In this document: positions 34,201-45,800 of the stretch, in pieces
How positions within the stretch are numbered: the stretch's first letter is position 1
Layout of the letters: each line of letters starts with the position of its first letter
DNA from: Cyathus striatus
Taxonomy: Eukaryota > Basidiomycota > Agaricomycetes > Agaricales > Nidulariaceae
Length of the DNA: 64,000 nt
Assembly: GCA_025738555.1 (NCBI GenBank)
Contig: JAOVFP010000012.1
Location: 558,001 to 622,000 of the forward strand
Direction of reading: 5' to 3'
The notes under the pieces: generated by a model
Database searches by the model: none
Told to the model about the DNA's origin: nothing
The model's input: the letters and a program-made list of their open reading frames with translations, nothing else
Made by a program: the position numbers and the translations under genes

Positions 34201-36308
34201 GAGGAGAAGAATGCGAGGGTCGGAAACGATAGCGCGGGCAATAGCAATACGCTGCTTTTGTCCACCAGACAGTAAGAATCCACGCTCACCAACCATGGTG
34301 TCATATCCATTTGGAAGTTTGCTGATGAATCCGTCGGCGTTGGCCTTGACGCAAGCCTCTTTAATAAGGGTAAACTTCTCTTCATCAGAGGCGTTTTCGA
34401 AAGGGGTGTTAATAAGACCATGAGCAACGTTTCCTTTGATGGAGGTGGCGAAGAGGGTAGGTTCTTGAGACACCAAACCAATCTGAGAGCGAAGCCATTT
34501 GATATTAAGATCCTTGACGTTAACGCCGTCAAGTTTGACGACGCCTGTAGTAGGATCGTAGAAACGCTCGATCAGAGAGATAACAGTCGATTTGCCGGAT
34601 CCAGAAGCACCAACAAGGGCGGCGGTCTTGCCTGCTTCGAAAGAAAGATTAACACCCTTAACGACCTGAACATTAGGACGAGAGGGGTAGCTGAACTGGA
34701 TGCCCTCGAAGGTAATTTTACCCTCGACTTTCTCGGGCTTGAGACCTCCGGGGTTGGCGGAATCAATATCGGGGACACGATCGATAGTACTGTAGAGTTT
34801 GGCTGCGGCGCCACGAGCGTGTGTAATAGCTATAAAAGAGTTTAAAGAGTGAAAGCGCGAATGTAAAGCAATAAAACTCACCCTGCATTTCAGGTGCAAG
34901 CATAGCAAGGGAGAAAGAACCAATTAGAATAGCGAAGAAAACATTCACAACAGAGCCTGGAGTAGCGTGACCCTGATTAATTAAAGTTGTACCGAAACTG
35001 AAAGCTAAAACACGATTGATGAATAAGGAAATCGAAAGGACATAATAAGAAATTTTACCAAGAGCGTATGCGGAATAAATAACGAAGAAGAAAACAGACA
35101 ATCCTCCACCGTGCCACACTGCAGCTTTCTGGTCGATACTTTGAGACTTCTCGATGTGGCCGTCATACAGCCTTGCCAAGATGCCCTGAGTGCCGAAAGC
35201 CTGTGCAGTGCGAACAGTGGAAATGACCTCTTCTGCCAAACTACCACCATCAGCGACATGACCGAGAGATAAGCTAATAATATCGTTAGTATTCATGACG
35301 TATTGAATCTGGACCAATGAGAGTACTTACTGCATGTAGGTGGAGATGAACTTGTTCATGACGCCTCCCATGATACCTATACAAGGAAGAATCGAAGACA
35401 TTGCGAGGGCAAGACGCCATGAGCGTGCGTAAGCGAGTGCGAAACCTGTAACAAAAGCAGCCAGGAAATTGACAACCAATGCTACCTTTTCGGAGATACC
35501 CTGTTGAACCAAGTCTATCATGACATGTCAGTATTAGAAATGCTCAAAGAAATGTACCAATACACACGGGTGTCGGTCTGAATACGAGTAGCGACTTCTC
35601 CAGCTCCAACGTTATCGAAGAAAGCAATATCCTGCCGTAAAATAGCCTGAAGATATTTCTCACGAATGCGCTTTGCGTTGACTTCGCCGGTATATACCCA
35701 CACATACATGTAAATGTACGTGCAGACGAGCATTCCGACACCGATATACACGAGATAGCTGGCATTGAGCGCTGCGGACCGTCTGAAGCTGGCAGCGACT
35801 TCCGGAAGGAGGGCTGTTGCTGTTGAATTTCCGCTATCGGATAGCAGGATAATCTTTTGGAAATCGACGAAATCCTGCGTGAGTCGGCCGAAAAGCAAGG
35901 ACATCAACGGCTATCAGAGATAGAAAGTATACGTATAAGCGAGAGTATTCCTTTAGTAGCAGAATAATGCGTACCTGGGCAGCGCCAGCGGCGGCGGCGG
36001 CGACGAGTCCAATAACATCTATGATCATCTCAAATTTAGTGGAGAACCTAAATGCAAAGATCAGAATCAACTTCTCGTCCCTGGGAACCCACAAAGACAT
36101 TGACATACCGAAATAACTCTAGGAAAGAAACTGGAGGGATATCTGCCTCGACGGGAGGAACAACAGTAGCATCATTATCGTTCTTTTCGTTGATTTCAGC
36201 ATCGTCTTCGGAGGTATTCTTCTTCTTTCGTGAAAAGAACGAGGACTTTGGTTTTTCGTGGACGACGGTAGCTTTCTCGTCCGTACTGCTATGTCTTGAG
36301 TCAGACAT
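31227..36308 (-). CDS. Full-length ABCB (MDR/P-glycoprotein type) transporter
   Basis: 1338 residues in 20 exons (minus), from 36109-36308 to 31227-31341; the largest are 33699-34829, 34882-35273, 35568-35910, 32548-32856 and 32183-32487. I followed every junction and the frame closes with no break. Architecture TMD-NBD-TMD-NBD. The cytosolic N-terminus is Lys/Glu-rich. NBD1 has GASGSGKST (about residue 474), [14 protein letters not shown] and [14 protein letters not shown]2 has GASGSGKST (about 1129), LSGGQKQR split by an intron, and [11 protein letters not shown]. An acidic/basic linker (about 690-760) lies between the halves. Such pumps, S. pombe Pmd1 and Aspergillus homologues among them, export lipophilic compounds and often confer drug tolerance. 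Its substrate is unknown. Confidence 0.93.
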
Positions 36309-38720
36309 GATGAGGGGAGAGGGGGGGAGAGGGGATGGTCGAGGCCGTTCTCTTCGATGGGTATGAAAAGTGAAGGAGCGGCTGGGGTGAACAAGATGTG
36401 GACCTGAGGACAAATGGTTGACATGGGCCCATATGTATTAGACGGGACATGCGGAGTCAGTCTCGTAAGCGTGCTGACTAAAACTCCCGTCAAACGTTAT
36501 CTTATCAGATAGCATGTTTTCCGATCAGTAACCAGCCTGGATAGGACTCATTTCTGCTCCCCAACCGAGTCAAGAACGTTTTAGCAGTCATTCCAGGACA
36601 CGAATCTGTGCGGCATTCTCGCAGCAGCACCTGCACGACACAACGCAAACCCAATTCCAGCTGCGTATGGGTCAGATGTGGCCTTTCTTTGCCATTTAAA
36701 GTTGCCAAGAGTTACCATCAGCAAAATAACAAACAGCATCGGTGATCTCGTTCGGGGGTGCCGCGGGCCGTCCCAAATCCCCGCACGGAATCCCAAAGTG
36801 TCTTTGCGATCGGCATTCGTCACCCTCTATCCATCTCTGCCCATCGACTCGAGTCGTCCCCTTTGTTCAATACAGGAGACCGTCCACAATTTGAATTTTC
36901 ACGATTACCCAACACGTAACACGGGAGTTCGGCTTCTGCTTGGTGGTTGTCGTCACCTGCTGCTCCCAGCCCGTCCTAGCATTCCCAGCATCATTCCCAT
37001 ACACGACCAATGAACCACTCCGTCTCACGGAGTTCTAGTTTGCCGAGGCACCTCGTATGCATCGTATCCACAAATCTTTCTCTTTTTTTAAAAAGCTGAT
37101 AAACATCATCCACACAAGTCTCTTTTCCAGTACCTTCCTGTACTTACTTCTCTTGCCACCCACCCGAAATTATTCCATTGCTGATCACTACCTACCTTAA
37201 TATGTTGCCTGCTGCGCCAAAGTACATATGTCATTGAATAATCTGCCCTTTACCTCGAAGCGCCCACTTTCTACATCAATCCAGACCGACAATCTTCAAC
37301 GCGGCAACGTCATCTAAGTATATATTTCTCTTAGAATTATTCTCATCCCTGCCCTGATGGGTGTGGACCCTGAAAACATAAAAACTGCGAGTGAATACTC
37401 TTAAGTACTACGTTACTGTAGCTGGACTAACAAAGGTTTAGTACAATGCCTTACATTGACCAAGTCATAGATGTATATCATTGATTGTGCTTACTTTTGT
37501 CAATATCGGTCGTTGAACTTGAACGCAACAAAATGTCACCGTAAGTTAAGGACCTAGGTCATCTTCCTTTCCAGACGGCTGTAAAGATTTTGACTGGCCA
37601 TGCCATCTTCGACTCTGGCCGTGGTTCTACCCCGTATTATACGGAGGCGTGCTTATCGCAATTCAAAGTCTGACTCCTAATAGTACGAGGGTACAACTCT
37701 GGAAGTCGGAAGTTTCACGATCCTCATTCCGTTGTACCCAGATGAAGTTACATGTTCCTGATAAGTAGGTCGAGGCTTGCACAGGGCGCCCGTCGTCTTT
37801 GCTCGCTAAGCCATTCGTGCCTGAACACGTCCTACGCAACACCACTTTTGTTGAAAACAAATTTATAGAACTCTGAAATTTGATGGTTTCATTATTAGAT
37901 GGTAACTGCTCTCGCCTATATATGCATGACATATAAAGTCAGGCTCAGGGGGCCTTGTGAGCTGAAATGCAGTTCAAACAGAATTATTATCAGACCACAA
38001 TCAAGCTCTTAGCTTTCGTACATTGCCAGCAGCGTATTGTATATATGCGATTAACTTAAGAAGTACTTACGATAAATGCAATTTGTGTGAAGGGTGTTTC
38101 GCTGGCAAGGCGACGTGGCAAAATCTTTGTCTTCTCAATGAAAAGGTATTTTTTTCCCTTCCTAACCATTGTGCCGCAGTGCGACGTGGACACCCTCGAC
38201 GCGTCGCCAAGGGCACTTATTAGACTGACTTCGGCTACTAATAATATATGCTGTATGTAGTACAATTAAAAATGGGCCGACGAATTTGAAAGGGGCTTGA
38301 TTTTACATATGTATGAAACAAAATGATGAAGGGAGAAGTTAGAACAAGTGGTGAACTTGAAGATCGGAGAATCCTAGAACTCAATGAACTACAAAGATGA
38401 TCACTATGGAAGCGTTAGATTTTAAGTAACCCGTCGATCGGGAAGGACAGCCAGAATGATTCCGGTGTGAACTCGAAGATGAAGTCCTGGATTAGGAGCA
38501 GCCATACAAAATGCATCAAATAACAACTGCCGCTTCTGGATAAAACTTATTTCTCGACACTCATTAGTGCAACGACCATTCACTCGCCCCAGATTTCACA
38601 CCAACTTGAACTCTGTGGTTTCTAGTCATTTACGAGAGCAGGCTTTCTCGATAATACACAGCTATATCTAATTCGTTCGATATCAGCTCTTGACGTTCTT
38701 TTTCTTCAAACCCAGGCATA
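36309..38720. other. 2.4 kb divergent spacer, ABCB / SCH9
   Basis: The longest gene-free stretch here. It has no frame with family features, no tRNA and no obvious repeat. It may hold long regulatory regions or a non-coding transcript, but the sequence alone does not show one. Confidence 0.4.
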
Positions 38721-40951
38721 ATGACCTCTTGGCTATCCAGGAAAAAGGCGTCTGCCACCAATCTTAAAACTTCGGACGATGCATCCAGTGTTCGTTCGAC
38801 TACACCAACGCCAGCAAATCCCGAAGGGAGGGAAGGACTTCCCGTCTTTCGTTCTGGTCTTTTGACCATCCGCGTATTGGGAGCCGAGGGAATCAGTCTG
38901 CCAGCTGGCACTGCCGTGCCATCTGCGGTACAGTCCGCATTGCAGTCACAACAAGCCAAGGTTGCTGCGTCGGTATCTCCTTCTAGTGTTACTCAGCAAA
39001 GACTTGCAACAAAGAAGGGTAACAGGTTTGTTCTGCTACATTTCTTTTGGCACTGTTTTGAGCTGACGTTGCCTACCCCTGTTCCTCAGAGACAGTATTC
39101 AGCGCACGCAATGCTGGTGGTTACCGTATCTTGTTATGGAGTACGAAGTCAATCAAGTTCTGATCACGCCGTTGGGAGGAGAGCTGGACAAGCCACTATA
39201 TATGTACCAGGCACACTTGTATGTCCTCATTAGTATTCCTTTCTACTTATTCGTTTCATACTTATCCTCCTATCATCTAGTGATGTATCCCGCAATTCTG
39301 AAATCTCACTTCAATGCTACCTACGAGCTGAAGAACCCATACGAGGTGGAGACGGTCTAGCTGACGACATGGGTAACGATATATTCTTAGGTGGGATCAA
39401 GTTCGTTCCCAACTTCGATGCCATGGGAAGTCAAGATCAGTTCTATGATATTGTCGGCGGAACCGGGAAAATTCAGATTGGCGTTTCATACAAGCCACAA
39501 TATGGACAACATTTGTCTATTGACGACTTTGAACTCATAACGGTCATCGGCAAGGGGAGCTTTGGAAAGGTATAGAAAATGTTTTCAACTTTCAGACGTT
39601 TCCATGTTAACAATTGGTATGCTAGGTTATGCAAGTCAGGAAGAGAGATACATCACGTATTTACGCGCTTAAGACCATTCGAAAGCAGCATATCGTGAAT
39701 AGGAATGAAATTACTCATACGTTAGCGGAACGCCTTGTCCTTGCGCAAGTCAACAGCCCTTTCATTGTTCCCTTGAAGTTTAGCTTCCAGTCGGAGCAAA
39801 AGTTATACTTGGTTCTCGCGTACGTCGTTACCACCTGTGCTTGCTGCGCCTTGCCTTATTGGTTGTACAGCTTCGTAAACGGAGGCGAACTCTTCCATCA
39901 TTTACAGCGGGAGCAACGCTTTAATGAAGAGCGGGCGAGGTACTTTGCCTCATCTAAATCACATACTTCATATCTAATAACACCCGCACAGATTCTACAG
40001 CGCCGAACTTCTTCTTGCCCTCGAGCATCTTCACGAACTAGATGTCGTCTACCGGTACATCTATTTCGGACTTCCAAAATGCTTATCCATATTGATCCTT
40101 GCTCAAGTGACCTGAAGCCGGAGAACATTCTCCTTGACTACACTGGCCATATCGCGTTGTGCGATTTCGGCTTGTGCAAGCTTAACATGAAAGGCGACGA
40201 AAAGACTAATACCTTTTGTGGGACACCCGAATACCTCGCTCCCGAGATCCTCAACGGCCATGGGTACAGTGCGTCGCTTTCGTCCCCGAAATCATTTTCT
40301 TTCGGTTAACATGAGGCATAGATAAGACTATTGATTGGTGGACGCTTGGAGTCCTGCTTTATGAGATGCTCGCAGGACTGCCTCCATTCTATGATGGTAA
40401 GTTTTCTTTTCGTGTCTTAAAGCTTTATCTAACACTTCATTTTTATTAACAGAGAACACAGATAAGATGTACGAGAAGATCCTCCACGATCCTCTCGTCT
40501 TTGGAGATGAATTCAGCTCTGAGGCTCGCAGTATCCTTACTAGCTTGCTCAGTCGCGAGCCCACACGTAGACTAGGTGTCCACGGTGCCGAGGAAATTAA
40601 GAAACACCCATTCTTTGGAAAGCACATCGACTTCAAGAAGCTCGCTCAGAAGAAGATCCAGCCCCCTTTTAAGCCCAGTGTTGCTAGCCCAGTAGTATGT
40701 GGATTGTTCTCTTGCGGTAATCCATCCTTGTGTGTACTTACGTGGTTTATTTCACTTTAGGACGTTTCAAATTTCGACACCGTTTTCACAACGGAAGATC
40801 CGATAGATAGTTACGTCGAAAATTCCAATCTCTCTTCTACTGTTCAGGCTCAGTTTTCTGGTATGTACTCGAGTTTCCTCAGTAGCTCTTACTAATGAAT
40901 TGTCTCTCAGGTTTCTCTTACAACGGTACTTATCTCCCTAGTACTCCTTAA
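38721..40951 (+). CDS. SCH9: AGC protein kinase Sch9
   Basis: 555 residues, 11 exons: 38721-39025, 39090-39218, 39281-39569, 39626-39819, 39871-39939, 39992-40054, 40108-40268, 40322-40396, 40453-40694, 40761-40860, 40911-40951; phases intact. A C2-like domain (about 40-215; [44 protein letters not shown]) precedes the kinase: GKGSFGKV near 235, VIYALKTI-type Lys, [21 protein letters not shown], activation loop [14 protein letters not shown]. The AGC tail ends in a hydrophobic motif FSGFSYNG, the TORC1 phosphorylation site in Sch9. C2 plus AGC kinase plus this tail separates Sch9 from PKA and PKC. It links TORC1 to ribosome biogenesis, stress and lifespan. Confidence 0.93.
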
Positions 40952-42172
40952 AGACTTATATTTCGTATCTGCATAAATTAGTAGTATTCCGTTTTACATC
41001 TATTGTATATCCTATTCATTCTAACCAATATCCTGATCTAAGCCACTTCTTCTGTCACATACCTCCTACTCCTGCTATCTATTGCTCACCATCTATAATG
41101 TAGGATTAACCATGTTTATTGAATGTCGCTAATTAAACTGCTCCTACGCTATCTGGAATCCAATTAAATACATTTTCATATTCTTTTCATGTACTTTCGA
41201 GATTGAGGATGATTGCGTGTGATTAGAAGAAAAACAAATATGCATTGATTACGTAGAAATGGTAGGCCGTGACCATCTTCTCTTTCATTTTCACGACGTA
41301 CTTTTCTGGATTGCTTTTTGTCTTGCTACTTCAGCAACTTACTACTAGGAACTTACCAATACTGTAGCATCAACTTTGCTTTGAACTTTTAATAGATTCT
41401 GAGTAAGTATTACGCAAGTACTACTTACTACTAATACCTCACGTGTTTACAATTTAGATTACATGGCCAAGGCTCCGTGTTGGCTCAGCCTCCGAGCTCG
41501 AGTCTCTGACTGTCACCAAACTGTCACTTGACAGTGACTACAACTTCAACAACTTGTCGGAAAAATCGTAAAAACCATATCAGTTGCTGACCTTCCTGAT
41601 GGACTTATATGACATTACCAGCTTCGGCGGCGAGCCATATTAGCCACTTATAAGGCCGCATAATCCCTGGTATTTGCCTGGTACATATTATAAATGCTGA
41701 TTTGTTTTCCAGCGGCAAGCATATCAGTTCACATAAGTTATAATGAGGTAGCACCTGGTAGCAAAAATTCATATTTTTGTTACTTATTATCATTGTATTA
41801 TGAAATAGAGCAAATCAAATATATTATAATCGAGTACAATTAACAACCCTACAATCATCTACACCGTAACTCATCCAACTTCCTCTCTACCCTTCCCCCT
41901 TCCCCAAGCTCGTCTGTCTTCCAGCACCCCTACATCCTGTGTTCCGTCCCTCCACCATTCCTTGGGCCTCTTCCACCACAGCCAGACATACTATATAGGC
42001 TATAGCCCCTCCCTCCTCTCCCTGAATGCCCGAACCTTCCTGTTAATCGCATACCGAAATTGATCTTAAAATACACGCGTTAGTGGATGTAAGGTAGAAG
42101 ATTGAAGGTGTACATATCGGAAAATCGAGTGGCACGTTCAGCGCACACCTGCCGGAATGAAGACCTTACATA
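40952..42172. other. Convergent spacer, AT-rich
   Basis: 3' flanks of SCH9 and a small unknown gene. Rich in A/T between 40960 and 41850. No gene recognised. Confidence 0.4.
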
Positions 42173-42908
42173 TTACGAAGTCGACTTAAACATCAACTTG
42201 GTCGTCATTGGCGGAAAATCTACATCGATATAGACCTAGAAAAACAAGGATGAAGGAAATTAAAAACCTAGCACATAACTCTCACCTCATGGAACAGCGT
42301 TTCTAGAATATCAGAGCCTGCCTGCAGGACAACTCGATAGTCAGTACTCCCAAGATCGTAGCATTCACGTAAAGCATAACAACCTCCCTTCGAAATAGCA
42401 CCCACAGCCCTTAGCCGACATTCGACCTCGTGCAAATGCATATATGTATGCGTGATCTCGACCAAAGTACAAGTCTTGATTTGAACAAGAACATGGTGTT
42501 GAGACTGCCATGCTAAGACTGGAGAGCAACAAGTGCGTCATTACAGTTGAGCAGTAGAATAGACAGTGTCCATGAGCAAAAAGAGGGGAGGGAGGGGGAG
42601 AAGAGAGAGGGGGGGGAGGATAGAGAGGAAAGGGAAGAGAGGAGGAAGTGGATGACCACGAAGAAGCAATGTGCGCACGGACCTGAAGTTGTGAGCTGAC
42701 TTTGAAACTGTCTTCCGATTTCGGAATCGAACACAACTGGAGATCTCCTAGGAAATATCAGTTGACGAGTAGGGCAACGAAATAAGTATGACTCTGAGTG
42801 GGGGGCAGTCGAAAGAATAGCTTCCATTTGAGCGCAACAAAAATACTTACTTGCAACTACGAAGTCGATAAGATAACAATGATCTGCATTGTGTGGGTTG
42901 CTTAACAT
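42173..42908 (-). CDS. Hypothetical 140-residue protein
   Basis: Four exons (minus) 42851-42908, 42679-42747, 42286-42518, 42173-42235 join in phase to an open 140-codon frame starting MLSNPHNADHCYLIDFVVA and ending FPPMTTKLMFKSTS. The middle (LLAWQSQHHVLVQIKTCTLVEI, RAVGAISKGGCYALREC) looks helical and may form a coiled coil, as in small subunits of larger complexes. I do not recognise the family. Intron 2 holds a long polypurine/polypyrimidine tract. The splice model is supported only by consistent donors, acceptors and phase, so the N-terminus is uncertain. Confidence 0.45.
42587..42652. repeat. Polypurine tract with G-runs in an intron
   Basis: About 65 bases almost entirely A/G on the plus strand, with runs of 4, 3, 5 and 8 Gs. 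On the minus strand it is a pyrimidine tract within intron 2 of the hypothetical gene. Confidence 0.7.
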
Positions 42909-44209
42909 TTTGGGTATCAATTGTTACTCAATTCCAACTCGATTGGAGTCGATTTTGCTCGGTTCGCTCGACCACACTCGATTCCATAAATTCTGCCTCA
43001 ATTCAGCTCGATTCCCATTCGCCGACTTTTCACTGGGGGTCACTTCTATCTACATGATTATACCCAGGACACGTATCAGGTCATATTACCATGTGTTATA
43101 CTCTGTTATACTGAACAAAGGTGGGTATAATTGCAGGGCTTCACATAAAAATGTTGCGGGAACTTAGTGTTTGCTTAGTGTTACCAACGTGCTCCTTCAT
43201 ACGGTCTCGGAGTTTGGATTCAGCGGTGGACACAGACAGACACAGACCTACAGTCTTCTGTTGTGAGCAACACCGTATGACGTTTGACTTAGGGACTCAG
43301 ACAGGAACGTAACATTCGCCGGAACCGATTACGTTTCGTATTTCCGTAAAGTTGGATTCCAGACAAATTCCTGCTCCATCGGGTGGAGAGCATGGGTTCA
43401 AATGCTCCACAGCGCCACCTTGCAAATATGCATATAAGGGAGCAGGTTTTGACTTCTTAAGTACCATCCCCGCTCGCTTTCCCCTGCTCTCTGTCCCACT
43501 TCGGAATGTCTACTATCTAGTACAGTAGTACTAGCTTATTCTAGTGCTACTAGTGTTTTCAACAAGGTGAGTTGATCATTACTTTTCGAGGCTATATCAC
43601 CTTTCGTGCATTCACGGGTTAGATAAGTTGTAGCACTTATTTTATTTGAGACATGTTTTCTCTTGCTTTGTTTGTGAAGTACGTAGTTTGGACGTAGCGG
43701 TAGTGTATATCTCAATAGCACGTAGTTGTAAGTACATACCCAGTTTGTATAGTATTCCAGAAATATACATGTTGCTTTTATTGTGTAACAGGAGTGCATA
43801 TACATCGGTCAATATCACGAATATAAAGTGAAATCTTGTGGTCAAGTCTAATAGCAGTGCTGCCTTCACTGACAATGTTGATCATTCTTGATATATGCTT
43901 GTCTATAAGAAATAGAGGATAAGGTGATTATTGAACTATTTCTCCCTGATCAAAAGTACCACGCCATATCGTAACCATCACTGTGATCATTAGATATAAT
44001 ACTGACTATAATGAAAAGATCGGATAAGTTGATTACTGAACCATATCTACCCCCAGAATCCTGATGACCTGATATGGCCTGATATATTCATACCTGGGCA
44101 AATATTGTTTTCTCGATTTTTCCGACACTTGAAAATCATTTCACCTTCTTCTACTTCAATAACTTCACCCTCCAACGCTTTCCTGGATATATAGTACTAT
44201 TTAAATTTA
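42909..44209. other. Spacer with TCGATT-rich patch
   Basis: Divergent spacer between the 140-residue unknown and the G-patch gene. At 42930-43015 the hexamer TCGATT recurs five times in 85 bp. Near 43390-43425 an inverted repeat GAGCAT/ATGCTC surrounds GGGTTCAA. A TATA-like stretch lies at about 44188, near the G-patch start. No gene seen. Confidence 0.4.
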
Positions 44210-45457
44210 ATGGCAACAAGTTCATATATTATCTATTCCCATTATGACCCTAAAGATCGCGAACGTCTCGAACGCGAAACGGGGCAGATCCCAGAGTCCC
44301 CAGACGAGGTGAAAGAGGCGGAAGTCGATCCAGACGAAGCATGGCGGATTGAAGCGTCTTTGGCAAACCACAAAAAGTCTGCACCCCCTCCAATATTTGT
44401 CCCCGCGACCTTTTCTTATGACGACTGGGGCTCTACTCAGTCGAATTCCTCTACTCGTATTCAGGAACCAAATCCACTTGGGAACAACTTAGCTGGATGG
44501 TATCGCTCTTTAAATCGTTCCAAAAAGAGCGCGGGACGTTCAGCCGGTAATTCAGAGCCAAGCACAACTCGTACAGGCTCTGTTCCGCTGGAGGTGTCAC
44601 CAACAGTACTCGTGCGCTCAGAAAGGACCACAAAGAACAACTGGTTTATTAAGAAGGCAATACAATCAGAACCACCATCTACATCATCTACTCCTGCTCC
44701 TAGCCTCGCTGAAATGCTCGCACGCGATCCACCTCCGCTACCTACCGAGAAAAAATTTGAGCCTCCTGTCTGGCTTGAGATTGGACCGTCTAATCGTGGT
44801 TTTTCCATGCTTCAACGTAGCGGCTGGAATGAAGGGGAACCATTGGGCCCAAATATCGTTCGTCGCCGAAAAGTCGAGGACATTATTGCTTCAGATGGTG
44901 ATATGATTACCACATTAGACAAGGAAGGACGCCGGAATGGAGCATCTTCCAGAAGCACTGTCCGACGGGAAATTCACGAAATCAAGCTGGAGGGTGATGA
45001 GGTCACTGAGTTGCGGAATGTGGACGTCATCGACCTTACGTTCTCCGATTCTGATGGTGAGGTCGAACCAATTGAGGAGGAGGATGCCAATGCAGCCGTT
45101 CCTAAACTCGAGGATGATCAATCACTACTCCCTCTGGACAGACCTGGTCCTGAATACCTTCTGGTCGAGCATGAAGATAGTGGTGCACATGGACGCAAGG
45201 CCCTTCTTACGCCTATAGCTACCGTTTTGAAGTCTGATCGGTTGGGCATTGGGTTGAAGGCCAAAACCACGGGACCATACAAAGCCTCCCAGAAACGCGT
45301 AACACATAACACAGCAGCTTTGGCTGCTCATATTAGAGCGGGCAATGAAATTCGAAAGCAAAAGAAAGAGGTGGGTCGTGGGCGTAGAGGGTTTGAAAGG
45401 CAACGCAAAAAAGAGGAAGCAAATCGCCAGATGATGTTAGCATATTTAAATAGTTAA
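44210..45457 (+). CDS. G-patch domain protein, single exon
   Basis: 415 residues, no intron. Residues about 195-225 carry the start of a G-patch (GFSMLQRSGWNEGEPLG); its usual end (PIATVLKSDRLGIGLKAK) appears only at about 338-356, after an acidic insertion of some 115 residues. Basic, Lys/Arg-rich C-terminal tail (KQKKEVGRGRRGFERQRKKEE). G-patch proteins activate DEAH-box RNA helicases such as Prp43, in splicing or ribosome assembly; the partner here is unknown. I cannot name an orthologue. Confidence 0.8.
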   Translation: MATSSYIIYSHYDPKDRERLERETGQIPESPDEVKEAEVDPDEAWRIEASLANHKKSAPPPIFVPATFSYDDWGSTQSNSSTRIQEPNPLGNNLAGWYRSLNRSKKSAGRSAGNSEPSTTRTGSVPLEVSPTVLVRSERTTKNNWFIKKAIQSEPPSTSSTPAPSLAEMLARDPPPLPTEKKFEPPVWLEIGPSNRGFSMLQRSGWNEGEPLGPNIVRRRKVEDIIASDGDMITTLDKEGRRNGASSRSTVRREIHEIKLEGDEVTELRNVDVIDLTFSDSDGEVEPIEEEDANAAVPKLEDDQSLLPLDRPGPEYLLVEHEDSGAHGRKALLTPIATVLKSDRLGIGLKAKTTGPYKASQKRVTHNTAALAAHIRAGNEIRKQKKEVGRGRRGFERQRKKEEANRQMMLAYLNS

Positions 45458-45800
45458 ATAGTTAGATCATGCCTGCTCTATTGTTATGCACAGTTGACTT
45501 CGAGACTTGTGGTTAGAAACATACTTCCTGAGAGTAAATATAAAATTAACAGGACAACTGATGGATGTGATGTGGATAATATTCGGTGTAGATTGCATTT
45601 CTCAGTTCTATACAATACATTCCATTTATGATGATAAAGTTACAGATGTATAAAGTAGTGTCCCAAAGTGGGCGATGAAAGCCATGGTATATAGGTATCA
45701 CTTGGTGATCCTTGCGAGTAGACGTTGGCGTCATGGCCCGAACGATGTTCGTGAAATACGGTTATAGAGAGTAAAGTAAAGTAATCTATGAAACACTAGA
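45458..45800. other. Convergent intergenic region
   Basis: 3' flanks of the G-patch and F-box genes; AT-rich, nothing recognised. Confidence 0.4.

Noticed and set aside
33987..34532. 181-codon frame overlapping ABCB NBD1
   Set aside because: It is an alternative frame of the Walker A/signature region, with no motif of its own.
43380..43430. tRNA-like T-loop (GGGTTCAA between GAGCAT and ATGCTC)
   Set aside because: No acceptor, D or anticodon arms fit; position 61 is not C; it is only an inverted repeat.
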